From: Flavobacterium sp.
GTDB taxonomy: Bacteria; Bacteroidota; Bacteroidia; Flavobacteriales; Flavobacteriaceae
Direction of reading: 5' to 3'
Length of the DNA: 9,579 nucleotides
Assembly: GCA_024709705.1 (NCBI GenBank)
Contig: JANJWE010000233.1
Span: forward strand, 1 to 9,579
The position numbers were made by a program, and so were the translations under genes. The notes below the pieces were generated by a model. That model worked only from the letters and a program-made list of their open reading frames with translations, ran no database searches and was not told the DNA's origin. Positions 1-5,647 of this stretch are shown one piece after another (the stretch's first letter is position 1; every line of letters starts with the position of its first letter).

Positions 1-935
1 ACGAACACCAAATTGTGAAAGACATTTTGGATTGGCGACAATTGGTCAAATTGCAAAATACATACGTAGATGCACTTCCGGAGCAAGTGGATGCCAAAAC
101 CCAACGTGTGCACACCGATTATATGCAAACGGTTGCCGCAACCGGACGATTGAGTTCCAATAATCCCAATTTGCAAAACATTCCAATTCGTACCGAACGA
201 GGACGTCAAATAAGAAAAGCGTTTATTGCCCGAGATGAAAATTATACGCTACTGGCTGCCGATTATTCTCAAATTGAATTGCGAATAATTGCCGCTTTAA
301 GTGGCGAAGAAAACATGATTAAAGCGTTTCAAAACCACGAAGATATTCACCGTTCTACCGCTTCAAAAGTATTCAACGTTCCGTTGGAGGAAGTCACCAA
401 AGAACAGAGAAGCAATGCCAAAACAGTGAACTTCGGAATCATTTATGGCGTTTCAGCTTTTGGTTTAAGTAACCAAACCGATTTAACCCGAAGTGAAAGT
501 GCTGCTCTGATTGACGCGTATTACAAAACCTATCCTCGCTTGAAATCCTATATTCAGGAACAAATAGATTTTGCCCGAGAACACGGATTTGTACAAACCG
601 TTTCCGGAAGACGCCGTTATTTAAAAGACATCAATTCTGCCAATGCTGTGGTACGAGGTGCCGCAGAGCGAAATGCAGTGAACGCTCCTATTCAGGGAAG
701 TGCCGCTGATATTATTAAAATTGCGATGATTAACATCCACAAACGATTGGTGAATGAAAATTGGCAATCTAAAATGCTGTTGCAAGTCCATGACGAATTG
801 GTGTTTGACGTTCACCACTCTGAATTAGAAAAAATTCAACCGATGATTAAACACGAAATGGAGAATGCTTTTAAATTAGATGTACCATTAGTAGTGGATT
901 TAGGAATGGGGAAAGATTGGTTGGAGGCTCATTAG
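1..935 (+). CDS. polA: DNA polymerase I, C-terminal polymerase domain (5' end outside window)
   Basis: Family A DNA polymerase, which fills gaps during excision repair and Okazaki-fragment maturation. The frame is open from base 3 at the window edge, so the GTG at 15 is internal and the N-terminal part (5' nuclease, any proofreading domain) is not visible. Numbering from that GTG: motif A DYSQIELR at 83-90 supplies the first catalytic Asp; the O helix RSNAKTVNFGIIYG at 132-145 has the Arg, Lys, Phe and Tyr that bind incoming dNTP; motif C VHDE at 258-261 supplies the second metal-binding Asp. The O-helix position that is Phe762 in E. coli is also Phe here (F140), which in this family goes with discrimination against dideoxynucleotides. 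The palm and fingers are intact and the protein ends shortly after motif C, as usual. I see no terminator directly downstream. The identification is very secure; only the length is unknown. Confidence 0.97.
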   Translation, partial: EHQIVKDILDWRQLVKLQNTYVDALPEQVDAKTQRVHTDYMQTVAATGRLSSNNPNLQNIPIRTERGRQIRKAFIARDENYTLLAADYSQIELRIIAALSGEENMIKAFQNHEDIHRSTASKVFNVPLEEVTKEQRSNAKTVNFGIIYGVSAFGLSNQTDLTRSESAALIDAYYKTYPRLKSYIQEQIDFAREHGFVQTVSGRRRYLKDINSANAVVRGAAERNAVNAPIQGSAADIIKIAMINIHKRLVNENWQSKMLLQVHDELVFDVHHSELEKIQPMIKHEMENAFKLDVPLVVDLGMGKDWLEAH

Positions 936-940
936 GAGTT

Positions 941-967
941 GGCAGTCACAGTGTTCAGTGTTCAGTT
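941..967. repeat. Short CAGT-based heptamer tandem repeat
   Basis: CAGT occurs four times, starting at 943, 949, 956 and 963, so the period is 6, 7 and 7 bases; the last two units are CAGTGTT and CAGTT. It sits in the 69-base gap just after polA. The second TGTTCA (959-964) can also pair with TGAACA (974-979), a 6-bp stem with a 9-base loop and no T run, so it is a poor terminator. Short heptamer tracts like this occur between genes in several bacterial groups; no function is evident here. Confidence 0.5.
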
Positions 968-1004
968 AAACCGTGAACAAAGTATTTCAATAGACAATTA
1001 ATGT

Positions 1005-1322
1005 ATGAAAGTTAATCTTAAACTTTTAGTAATCATTTTAATTTTAGAAATTCTTTACTTGTCTTTATTGTTTATAATTTTGCTTTTCTCTTTTTTTATG
1101 TATTTTGGATCTGGTGCAGGTGCAGAAAGTCAAATTGCAATTACATCTGGGAAAATAGGAAATCTAGTACTCGTTTTACCTCCCATATTATTTAATCTAT
1201 ACAAAATTAAAATATCACATTCAGAACAAAAAAGTATAGTGGCTAATACATATGTAACGGCAACTTTTTTATACTGTGCATTTTTGTTTTTTATTTTTAA
1301 AAGTGGATTTTTAAGTTCGTAA
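1005..1322 (+). CDS. Small membrane protein of unknown function
   Basis: I do not recognise this 105-residue protein. It looks like a real integral membrane protein with three hydrophobic stretches: about 7-35 (very rich in Leu, Ile and Phe), 51-68 and 79-103. A short Gly/Ala/Ser-rich loop (36-50) separates the first two, and a charged loop containing KIKISHSEQK (67-76) separates the last two. There is no signal peptide cleavage site or catalytic motif. Its ATG follows an A/T-rich stretch without a Shine-Dalgarno sequence; an overlapping ATG at 1001 lies in another frame. The gene is more AT-rich than polA and lies alone between polA and the convergent LacI gene, which suggests an accessory insertion, though this is inference. 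It could be a small component of a larger membrane system, but nothing nearby supports that. Confidence 0.6.
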   Translation: MKVNLKLLVIILILEILYLSLLFIILLFSFFMYFGSGAGAESQIAITSGKIGNLVLVLPPILFNLYKIKISHSEQKSIVANTYVTATFLYCAFLFFIFKSGFLSS

Positions 1323-1339
1323 ATTATCTTTTACGAATT
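1314..1339. terminator. Hairpin between convergent genes (weak terminator candidate)
   Basis: TTCGTAAA (1316-1323) pairs perfectly with TTTACGAA (1330-1337) around a 6-base loop, and a G-T and an A-T pair extend the stem outward. The stem overlaps the stop codon of the small membrane protein and lies just before the lacI-type gene ends on the other strand. Neither strand has a proper T run after the stem, so it is more likely a 3'-end stabilising hairpin or a weak bidirectional terminator. Confidence 0.35.
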
Positions 1340-1355
1340 CGAGTCAAATAAAAAC

Positions 1356-2378
1356 CTACACCCTTCTCGTAGAATCCCGTTGTCTTAATTCTGTTTTAAC
1401 AACCGTTGTTTTAAAAGTTGGCGTTTCTGATTTGCTTTCTAATTTTTCAATTAAAAGTTTGGCTGCTTCTTCACCAATTTCAGGCCCGTGCTGACTAATG
1501 GTAGATAAACTTGGGGTTAGTCTTCTTGACCAAACGCCATCAGCAAATCCAATAACACATAATTCTTTCGGAATTTGAATTCCTTTTTGGATAGCAATCT
1601 TCATAGCCATGGTAGAGGCGTGTTCGTCAACAGCTAAAATGCCATCAATTTCTTTTGCAGAAATCAATTTTTCCAAACGGGCATCAAAATCGGTTTGGCT
1701 ATCCGTTTTTATAATATATCGTTTATTAATTTCCATTTTATTGTCTTGCAGGGCTCTTTCATAACCTAAGGCTCGGTGTTTACCCACACTTAAATTATCA
1801 ATACAAGAAAGTAAGGCAATTTTTTTACATCCTAACTTAATCAAATGATTAACCGCTTCAACAGATGATTCAAAATCATCTACAATGACTTTATCACAAT
1901 TTACATCTTCCATGATACGGTCAAACATCACGATTGGTAATCCTTCACGAAGGGTTTCTTTAAAATGGGAAGAAACATTTTTGGCTTGAGTTTCCTCTGC
2001 AACCGATAAAATAAAACCATCTACGGTTCCATTACTCAACAAATCCATAGCTTGTTTTTCTTTGTTATGGGATTCGTTTGATATATAGGTAATAACATTG
2101 TACCCTTTTGCATTGGCCGCTTTTTCAATACCGCTAAACACTTTGGCAAAAAAAGGATTTAAAATATTGGGAATTATCACGCCAATGGTATTGGTACGTT
2201 GGTTTTTCAAATTTTTAGCCATGGTGTTGGGCTTATAATTTTGAAGCTTAGCGTATTCTTGAACCCTGTTTTTAGTAACATCACCAATTTCGTGACTATC
2301 ACTCAACGCTTTGGAAACAGTAGATACCGACAATCCTAAATCTTTTGCAATTTGTTTTAACGTGATTTTTGGCTTCAT
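1356..2378 (-). CDS. LacI-family transcriptional regulator
   Basis: A 340-residue DNA-binding repressor or activator of the LacI/GalR family. Residues 5-25 (TLKQIAKDLGLSVSTVSKAL) form the N-terminal helix-turn-helix. A hinge helix with the minor-groove Leu (A54, L57) follows, then a periplasmic-binding-protein-like effector domain from about 64 to the end. Typical landmarks are IGVIIPNILNPFF (65-77), the effector-contact segment MFDR (151-154), LGYERAL (204-210), VIGFADG (275-281) and the PSLSTISQ segment (289-296). Length and domain order are normal for the family. LacI regulators usually respond to a sugar or nucleoside and lie beside the genes they control, but no transport or sugar gene is adjacent, so the effector and targets cannot be inferred. 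It converges on the small membrane protein and diverges from rplM. The ATG at 2378 is well placed relative to the conserved N terminus. Confidence 0.93.
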   Translation of the reverse strand: MKPKITLKQIAKDLGLSVSTVSKALSDSHEIGDVTKNRVQEYAKLQNYKPNTMAKNLKNQRTNTIGVIIPNILNPFFAKVFSGIEKAANAKGYNVITYISNESHNKEKQAMDLLSNGTVDGFILSVAEETQAKNVSSHFKETLREGLPIVMFDRIMEDVNCDKVIVDDFESSVEAVNHLIKLGCKKIALLSCIDNLSVGKHRALGYERALQDNKMEINKRYIIKTDSQTDFDARLEKLISAKEIDGILAVDEHASTMAMKIAIQKGIQIPKELCVIGFADGVWSRRLTPSLSTISQHGPEIGEEAAKLLIEKLESKSETPTFKTTVVKTELRQRDSTRRV

Positions 2379-2444
2379 AGGAAAGAATTTAGATGTAAAA
2401 ATAGTAAAATTATAATTTCAAAAGCTTAGATTTTAAAGAATCCT

Positions 2445-2456
2445 AAATTGCAATTT
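2445..2456. promoter_or_regulatory. 12-bp perfect palindrome, possible operator of the LacI-type regulator
   Basis: AAATTGCAATTT is a perfect palindrome about 67 bases upstream of the regulator's ATG and just downstream of a possible promoter element on the minus strand. Many LacI-family proteins autoregulate through palindromic operators near their promoter. Against this, the centre is GC rather than the CG typical of LacI-family sites, and perfect AT-rich palindromes arise easily by chance in this composition. Confidence 0.25.
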
Positions 2457-2460
2457 CAAA

Positions 2461-2496
2461 CAAAAATAGTTTTTTGAATCTTACATTCATTTCAAA
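2461..2496 (-). promoter_or_regulatory. Possible promoter of the LacI-type gene
   Basis: Read on the minus strand, TATTTTTG (2468 down to 2461) matches the Bacteroidota -7 box TAnnTTTG exactly. The nearest TTTG upstream is at 2496-2493, giving a spacer of 24 bases against the usual 19-21, so the match is only partial. It would leave an untranslated leader of about 75 bases. Confidence 0.25.
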
Positions 2497-2603
2497 AAAG
2501 AAAAAAATACCCCCACTTTGGGTTATGTTAAGCGACTATGTTCCAAAATATTCCACTAAAAACCAGAGGTAAACACAGATAAAAAAATAATATGATTTTG
2601 CTA

Positions 2604-2634
2604 TTTGCTTTTATCATAATTAATTGTACTTTTG
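2604..2634 (+). promoter_or_regulatory. Bacteroidota-type promoter of the rplM-rpsI-rpsB-tsf cluster
   Basis: TTTG at 2604-2607, a 19-base spacer and TACTTTTG at 2627-2634 fit the primary sigma-factor consensus of Bacteroidota (TTTG-N19-21-TAnnTTTG) exactly in both boxes. Transcription should begin near 2638-2642, about 40 bases before the rplM start. No other plus-strand promoter of this quality is visible before the terminator after tsf, so it probably serves all four genes. Confidence 0.8.
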
Positions 2635-2679
2635 CAACCCCTTTATTGGGGATGGAATGTTTAATTAAAATAAATTATT
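2635..2679 (+). promoter_or_regulatory. 5' leader of rplM, possible L13 autoregulatory site
   Basis: Just after the promoter, CCCC (2638-2641) can pair with GGGG (2648-2651) across a 6-base loop, placing a GC hairpin at or near the 5' end of the message. The remaining bases to the start codon are AT-rich and unstructured. In E. coli, L13 represses translation of its own rplM-rpsI message, so a feedback site is plausible here, but the visible structure is small and the assignment is inference. Confidence 0.3.
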
Positions 2680-3135
2680 GTGAACACATTAAGCTACAAG
2701 ACAGTTTCAGCCAACAAAGCTACCGCAGACAAGCAGTGGATTGTTGTAGATGCTGAGGGTCATAACTTAGGTCGTTTAGCTTCTAAAGTAGCGATGCTAT
2801 TGAGAGGTAAATACAAGCCTAGTTATACTCCGCACGTTGATTGTGGGGATAACGTAATCGTTATCAACGCAGAAAAAATCAACCTGACTGGTAACAAGTT
2901 GGATGACAAAACGTACATCCGTCACACAGGTTACCCAGGTGGACAAAGAAGCTTGACCGCTAAAGTAATGCAACAAAAAAATCCTGCATTATTAGTAGAA
3001 AAAGCTGTAAAAGGAATGTTACCTAAAAACAAATTAGGGGCTCAACTATTCCGCAATTTAAATGTAAATGTTGGTACTGAGCACAAACATGCGGCTCAAC
3101 AACCAAAAACCGTTAACTTAAACGATCTAAAGTAA
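2680..3135 (+). CDS. rplM: Large-subunit ribosomal protein L13 (uL13)
   Basis: Ribosomal protein L13, an early-assembling protein of the 50S subunit that binds 23S rRNA. The 151 residues cover the whole family: WIVVDAEGHNLGRLAS (20-35), LRGKYKPSYTPHVDCGD (41-57), INLTGNK (67-73), HTGYPGG (82-88) and the family signature around VKGMLPKNKLG to LFRNLNV (110-129). The start is GTG at 2680. An in-frame TAA at 2671 rules out a longer protein, there is no upstream ATG, and NTLSYKT is a normal N terminus for this group. The stop overlaps the rpsI start by one base. Expression is probably driven by the promoter at 2604-2634, and feedback by L13 is possible. Confidence 0.97.
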   Translation: MNTLSYKTVSANKATADKQWIVVDAEGHNLGRLASKVAMLLRGKYKPSYTPHVDCGDNVIVINAEKINLTGNKLDDKTYIRHTGYPGGQRSLTAKVMQQKNPALLVEKAVKGMLPKNKLGAQLFRNLNVNVGTEHKHAAQQPKTVNLNDLK

Positions 3136-3521
3136 TGGGAGTTATTCACAAAATCGGTAGAAGAAAATGTGCTGTGGCACGTGTTTATGTTTCAGAAGGA
3201 ACAGGAAAAATCACCGTAAACAAAAGAGAATTTGAAAACTACTTCCCAACAGCTACTTTACAGTACAAAGTAATGCAACCTATGTCTATGACAAACAATG
3301 CAGACAACTTTGACGTGAAAGTAAATGTATATGGTGGTGGTTCAACAGGTCAAGCAGAAGCTGTAAGAATGGCTATTGCAAGAGCAATGTGTGAGGTAGA
3401 AGCCGAAAACAGAGCTATCTTAAAACCAGAAGGATTGCTAACAAGAGATCCAAGAATGGTAGAACGTAAGAAATTTGGACAGAAGAAAGCTCGTAAGAGA
3501 TTCCAATTCTCTAAACGTTAA
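3135..3521 (+). CDS. rpsI: Small-subunit ribosomal protein S9 (uS9)
   Basis: Ribosomal protein S9 of the 30S head, whose C-terminal tail reaches the P-site tRNA. The 128 residues show the usual N terminus GRRKCAVARVYV (8-19), the signature GGGSTGQAEAVRMAIARA (67-84), LLTRDPRMVERKKFGQKKAR (101-120) and the universal Ser-Lys-Arg end (126-128). Its ATG overlaps the rplM stop as TAATG, which implies coupled translation by termination and reinitiation and balanced output of L13 and S9. The L13-S9 pairing is conserved across bacteria. Confidence 0.98.
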   Translation: MGVIHKIGRRKCAVARVYVSEGTGKITVNKREFENYFPTATLQYKVMQPMSMTNNADNFDVKVNVYGGGSTGQAEAVRMAIARAMCEVEAENRAILKPEGLLTRDPRMVERKKFGQKKARKRFQFSKR

Positions 3522-3564
3522 TCGATTTACAAAATTATTATTAAAAAAGTTATTGTTGTTATTA

Positions 3565-3581
3565 TTCCGATTCGATCGGAA
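3565..3581 (+). other. Perfect 7-bp hairpin in the rpsI-rpsB spacer
   Basis: TTCCGAT (3565-3571) pairs with ATCGGAA (3575-3581) around a 3-base loop TCG. It stands immediately upstream of the larger structure at 3583-3660. There is no T run after it on either strand, so it does not look like an intrinsic terminator; an RNA-processing signal or part of the rpsB leader is more likely. The same arm sequences recur in the rpsB-tsf spacer. Confidence 0.5.
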
Positions 3582-3582
3582 A

Positions 3583-3660
3583 ATTAGTTTAGCATCTAAA
3601 TGATGAAGACCAGAGATAATCGCTACTCCATCATTGCTAATCAACAGAACGTAAACTAGT
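3583..3660 (+). promoter_or_regulatory. Candidate structured leader RNA upstream of rpsB
   Basis: A closing stem of nine pairs joins 3583-3591 to 3652-3660 (one G-U, rest Watson-Crick). Inside it, AATGATG (3599-3605) pairs perfectly with CATCATT (3629-3635). GC (3592-3593) can stack on GC (3636-3637) with a five-base bulge on the 5' side; TTAGC (3589-3593) with GCTAA (3636-3640) is an alternative that competes with the closing stem. GAG (3613-3615) and CTC (3626-3628) may close the top. The structure ends seven bases before the rpsB ATG, the right place to control its translation. S2 feeds back on rpsB-tsf in E. coli, so an S2-binding leader is a reasonable guess. The pairing is seen; the function is inferred. 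Confidence 0.45.
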
Positions 3661-3666
3661 ACAAAA

Positions 3667-4449
3667 ATGGCAAACAAAGTTGAAGTTAAAGACTTGCTAG
3701 AGGCTGGCGTTCATTTTGGACACATGACTCGCAAATGGGACCCAAACATGGCTCCTTATATTTATATGGAACGTAATGGTATTCATATCATTAACCTATA
3801 TAAAACAGCTGCTAAAATTGAAGAAGCAAATGAAGCTTTGAAAAAAATTGCAGCTTCCGGTAGAAAAGTACTTTTTGTAGCTACCAAAAAACAAGCAAAA
3901 GATATCGTAGCCGAAAAAGCAACAGCCGCTAACATGCCGTACATTACAGAAAGATGGCCTGGTGGAATGTTGACTAACTTCGTTACTATCCGTAAAGCTG
4001 TTAAAAAAATGGCTTCTATCGATAGAATGAAGAAAGATGGCACTTTTAATACGCTTTCTAAAAAAGAAAGACTACAAGTAGATCGTCTTCGTGCTAAACT
4101 AGAGAAGAACTTAGGTTCTATCGCTGACATGTCTAGATTACCTGCTGCATTGTTTGTAGTAGATATCAAAGCTGAACACATCGCAGTAAAAGAAGCTCAA
4201 AAATTAAACATTCCAGTTTTTGCAATGGTTGATACAAATTCAGATCCTCGTGAAGTGGATTATGTAATCCCGGCAAATGATGATGCTTCTAAATCAATTG
4301 ACAAAATTTTATCTTTAGTAACCGGTGCTATCATTGAAGGACTTTCTGAAAGAGGTTCTGAGAAAGAAGCAGACGTTGTAGAAGATACAGTAGAAGAAAC
4401 AGTAGCTACCGCTCCGGTTGCAGAAACTGATACCACTACAGAAGAATAA
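3667..4449 (+). CDS. rpsB: Small-subunit ribosomal protein S2 (uS2)
   Basis: Ribosomal protein S2, a late-assembling protein on the back of the 30S subunit near the head-body junction, needed with S1 for initiation on many messages. The 260 residues are complete: LLEAGVHFGH (10-19), WDPNMAPYIY (24-33), VLFVATKKQA (68-77), ERWPGGMLTNF (95-105), the coiled-coil region around 110-150, LPAALFVVDIKAEHIAVKEA (158-177) and DTNSDPREVDYVIPANDDA (189-207). After about residue 230 an acidic, Thr-rich tail extends to the end; such tails are variable and probably disordered. The ATG follows ACAAAA with no Shine-Dalgarno, normal for Bacteroidota. Pairing with tsf is the widespread bacterial arrangement. 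Both flanking spacers carry inverted repeats. Confidence 0.98.
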   Translation: MANKVEVKDLLEAGVHFGHMTRKWDPNMAPYIYMERNGIHIINLYKTAAKIEEANEALKKIAASGRKVLFVATKKQAKDIVAEKATAANMPYITERWPGGMLTNFVTIRKAVKKMASIDRMKKDGTFNTLSKKERLQVDRLRAKLEKNLGSIADMSRLPAALFVVDIKAEHIAVKEAQKLNIPVFAMVDTNSDPREVDYVIPANDDASKSIDKILSLVTGAIIEGLSERGSEKEADVVEDTVEETVATAPVAETDTTTEE

Positions 4450-4456
4450 ATAGTAT

Positions 4457-4559
4457 AAATTCCGATAGGAAAATTCCAAGTTCCAAAAAATTGTCTTTTA
4501 AAAATTGATGATTTAATAAAATTGGAATTTAGAATTTAATTATCGGAATTTGTTTTTTT
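4457..4559 (+). repeat. Nested inverted repeats with T run between rpsB and tsf (attenuator or palindromic element)
   Basis: AAATTCCGATA (4457-4467) pairs perfectly with TATCGGAATTT (4541-4551), 11 bp. Nested inside, AAATTCCAA (4471-4479) pairs perfectly with TTGGAATTT (4522-4530), 9 bp. The outer arm is followed by G and seven T (4553-4559), which resembles an intrinsic terminator. I see no promoter between here and tsf (4560-4593 is A-rich with no TAnnTTTG box), so full termination would silence tsf; partial attenuation, mRNA processing or a palindromic intergenic repeat fits better. The AAATTCCAA core recurs at 7087-7126. Confidence 0.55.
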
Positions 4560-4593
4560 ACAAAAAAAATTTAAACTTAAAAATAGATACAAA

Positions 4594-5559
4594 ATGGCAA
4601 CAATTACTGCTGCAGACGTAAATAAATTAAGACAATCTACAGGTGCCGGAATGATGGACTGTAAAAAAGCTTTGGTTGAAGCTGATGGAGATTTCGATAA
4701 AGCGATACAAATCCTTAGAGAAAAAGGGCAAAAAGTGGCTGCTAACCGTTCTGACCGTGAGTCTAGTGAAGGTGCTGCTGTTGCTTTTATAAATGCAGAC
4801 AAAACTAAAGGTGCTGTTATTACTTTGAACTGTGAAACAGATTTCGTAGGTAAAAACGAATCGTTCGTAGCTCTAGCTAAACAATTAGTAGAAAAAGCAA
4901 TCAACTTTTCTACTAAAGAAGAATTTTTAGCTTCTTCATTTGACGGAAACATGACCGTTGCTGAAAAATTAATTGAGCAAACCGGAGTTATCGGTGAAAA
5001 AATTGAAATTGGCGGTTTTGAAATTTTAGAAGGTGCTTTTGTTGGTTCGTATGTACACGTAAACAAAATCGCTGCTTTAACAGCTATTTCATCTGCTATT
5101 GCTGATGCTGAAACGTTAACAAAAGACATTTCTATGCAAGTAGCTTCAATGGGAGCAGATACTTTATCATACAAAGATTTTGATCCTGCTTTCGTTGCTT
5201 CTGAACTTGCGGCTCGTATTGCTATAATCGAAAAAGAAAATGAAGAAGCAAAACGTTTAGGAAAAACTTTAAAAAATGTTCCTAAATATATTTCTTTCTC
5301 TCAATTAACTGAAGAGGTTTTAAAACAAGCCGAAGAGGATGCTAAAGCAGAATTGAAAGCAGAAGGAAAACCGGAGCAAATTTGGGATAAAATCATTCCA
5401 GGAAAAATCCAACGTTTTATCTCTGACAACACAACTTTAGATCAAGAAAAAGCTTTGTTAGATCAAAACTTCATCAAAGATGACACCAAAAAAGTTGGCG
5501 ATTATGTAAAAGGTTTCAACGTTGAAATTACAGGTTTCAAAAGAGTTACTTTAGGATAA
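4594..5559 (+). CDS. tsf: Translation elongation factor Ts (EF-Ts)
   Basis: EF-Ts, the guanine nucleotide exchange factor that recycles EF-Tu. The N-terminal UBA-like domain (about 1-55) contains LRQSTGAGMMDCKKAL (12-27). It is followed by the core motif NCETDFVGKNESF (79-91), whose Thr-Asp-Phe-Val (82-85) corresponds to the E. coli TDFV segment that inserts into EF-Tu. Later landmarks are GSYVHVNKIAALTAIS (151-166), EGKPEQIWDKIIPGKIQRF (257-275) and LLDQNFIKDDTKKVGDYV (288-305). At 321 residues it is longer than E. coli EF-Ts (about 283) despite ending sooner after the last core motif. The extra length is a charged, probably helical stretch around 213-255. The gene closes the ribosomal cluster; a terminator follows 34 bases after the stop. 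Confidence 0.97.
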   Translation: MATITAADVNKLRQSTGAGMMDCKKALVEADGDFDKAIQILREKGQKVAANRSDRESSEGAAVAFINADKTKGAVITLNCETDFVGKNESFVALAKQLVEKAINFSTKEEFLASSFDGNMTVAEKLIEQTGVIGEKIEIGGFEILEGAFVGSYVHVNKIAALTAISSAIADAETLTKDISMQVASMGADTLSYKDFDPAFVASELAARIAIIEKENEEAKRLGKTLKNVPKYISFSQLTEEVLKQAEEDAKAELKAEGKPEQIWDKIIPGKIQRFISDNTTLDQEKALLDQNFIKDDTKKVGDYVKGFNVEITGFKRVTLG

Positions 5560-5565
5560 TTGATA

Positions 5566-5580
5566 CTGAACTTGTTTCAG
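5566..5580. repeat. Small imperfect inverted repeat after tsf
   Basis: CTGAA (5566-5570) pairs with TTCAG (5576-5580) around five bases, just ahead of the real terminator. It resembles a degenerate copy of the GATnCTGAA...TTCAGnATC palindromes that I recall being frequent between genes in Flavobacteriaceae; that link rests on recollection and was not checked. Confidence 0.25.
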
Positions 5581-5592
5581 AATTTACAAGCT

Positions 5593-5623
5593 AAACCTCA
5601 ATTGTAACGATTGAGGTTTTTTT
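5593..5623 (+). terminator. Intrinsic terminator of the rplM-rpsI-rpsB-tsf cluster
   Basis: AAACCTCAAT (5593-5602) pairs perfectly with ATTGAGGTTT (5610-5619) around a 7-base loop, and a run of seven T (5617-5623) begins within the 3' arm. It lies 34 bases after the tsf stop and 25 bases before the next start codon. This is the clearest terminator in the window. Confidence 0.88.
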
Positions 5624-5643
5624 ATGCTTTTTACTTAACTTTA
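5611..5643 (+). promoter_or_regulatory. Possible promoter of the VF530-tag unit
   Basis: TAACTTTA (5636-5643) differs from the Bacteroidota -7 box TAnnTTTG only in the last base, and TTG at 5611-5613 lies 22 bases upstream, slightly beyond the usual spacer. The TTG overlaps the terminator stem. A start site here would fall at or within a few bases of the ATG at 5648, so the message would be leaderless or nearly so. The presence of a strong terminator upstream makes some promoter here necessary. Confidence 0.35.
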
Positions 5644-5647
5644 CAAT

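Larger units (their letters stand above)
2379..2679. other. Intergenic region between the LacI-type gene and rplM
   Basis: This 301-base divergent region has no convincing gene. The left part (2379-2500) is very AT-rich and would carry the promoter of the minus-strand regulator, including a 12-bp palindrome at 2445-2456. The middle (2501-2595), including a C run at 2511-2515 followed by TTTGGG, shows nothing I can assign. The right part (2604-2679) holds a strong Bacteroidota promoter and a short leader for rplM. Confidence 0.8.

Noticed and set aside
941..967. CAGT tract as a CRISPR remnant
   Set aside because: The period is only 6-7 bases with no spacers, and there are no cas genes nearby.
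2680..3521. The ribosomal protein genes as a novel system
   Set aside because: L13, S9, S2 and EF-Ts are complete, ordinary housekeeping genes in a conserved order; only their spacers are unusual.
3438..3677. Minus-strand open frame across the rpsI-rpsB spacer
   Set aside because: It contains an Asn run from the repeated TTATTGTTG tract, overlaps rpsI and the rpsB start, and has no recognisable motif; the spacer is better explained as structured leader RNA.
3783..4181. Antisense open frame inside rpsB
   Set aside because: It lies wholly opposite a certain ribosomal protein gene, has no recognisable domain and reflects the codon bias of the sense strand.
4536..5174. Long antisense open frame (212 codons) over tsf
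   Set aside because: It lies opposite a certain EF-Ts gene; its Ser/Ala/Ile-rich composition is what antisense of a Lys/Glu/Ala-rich gene gives, and no domain is visible.
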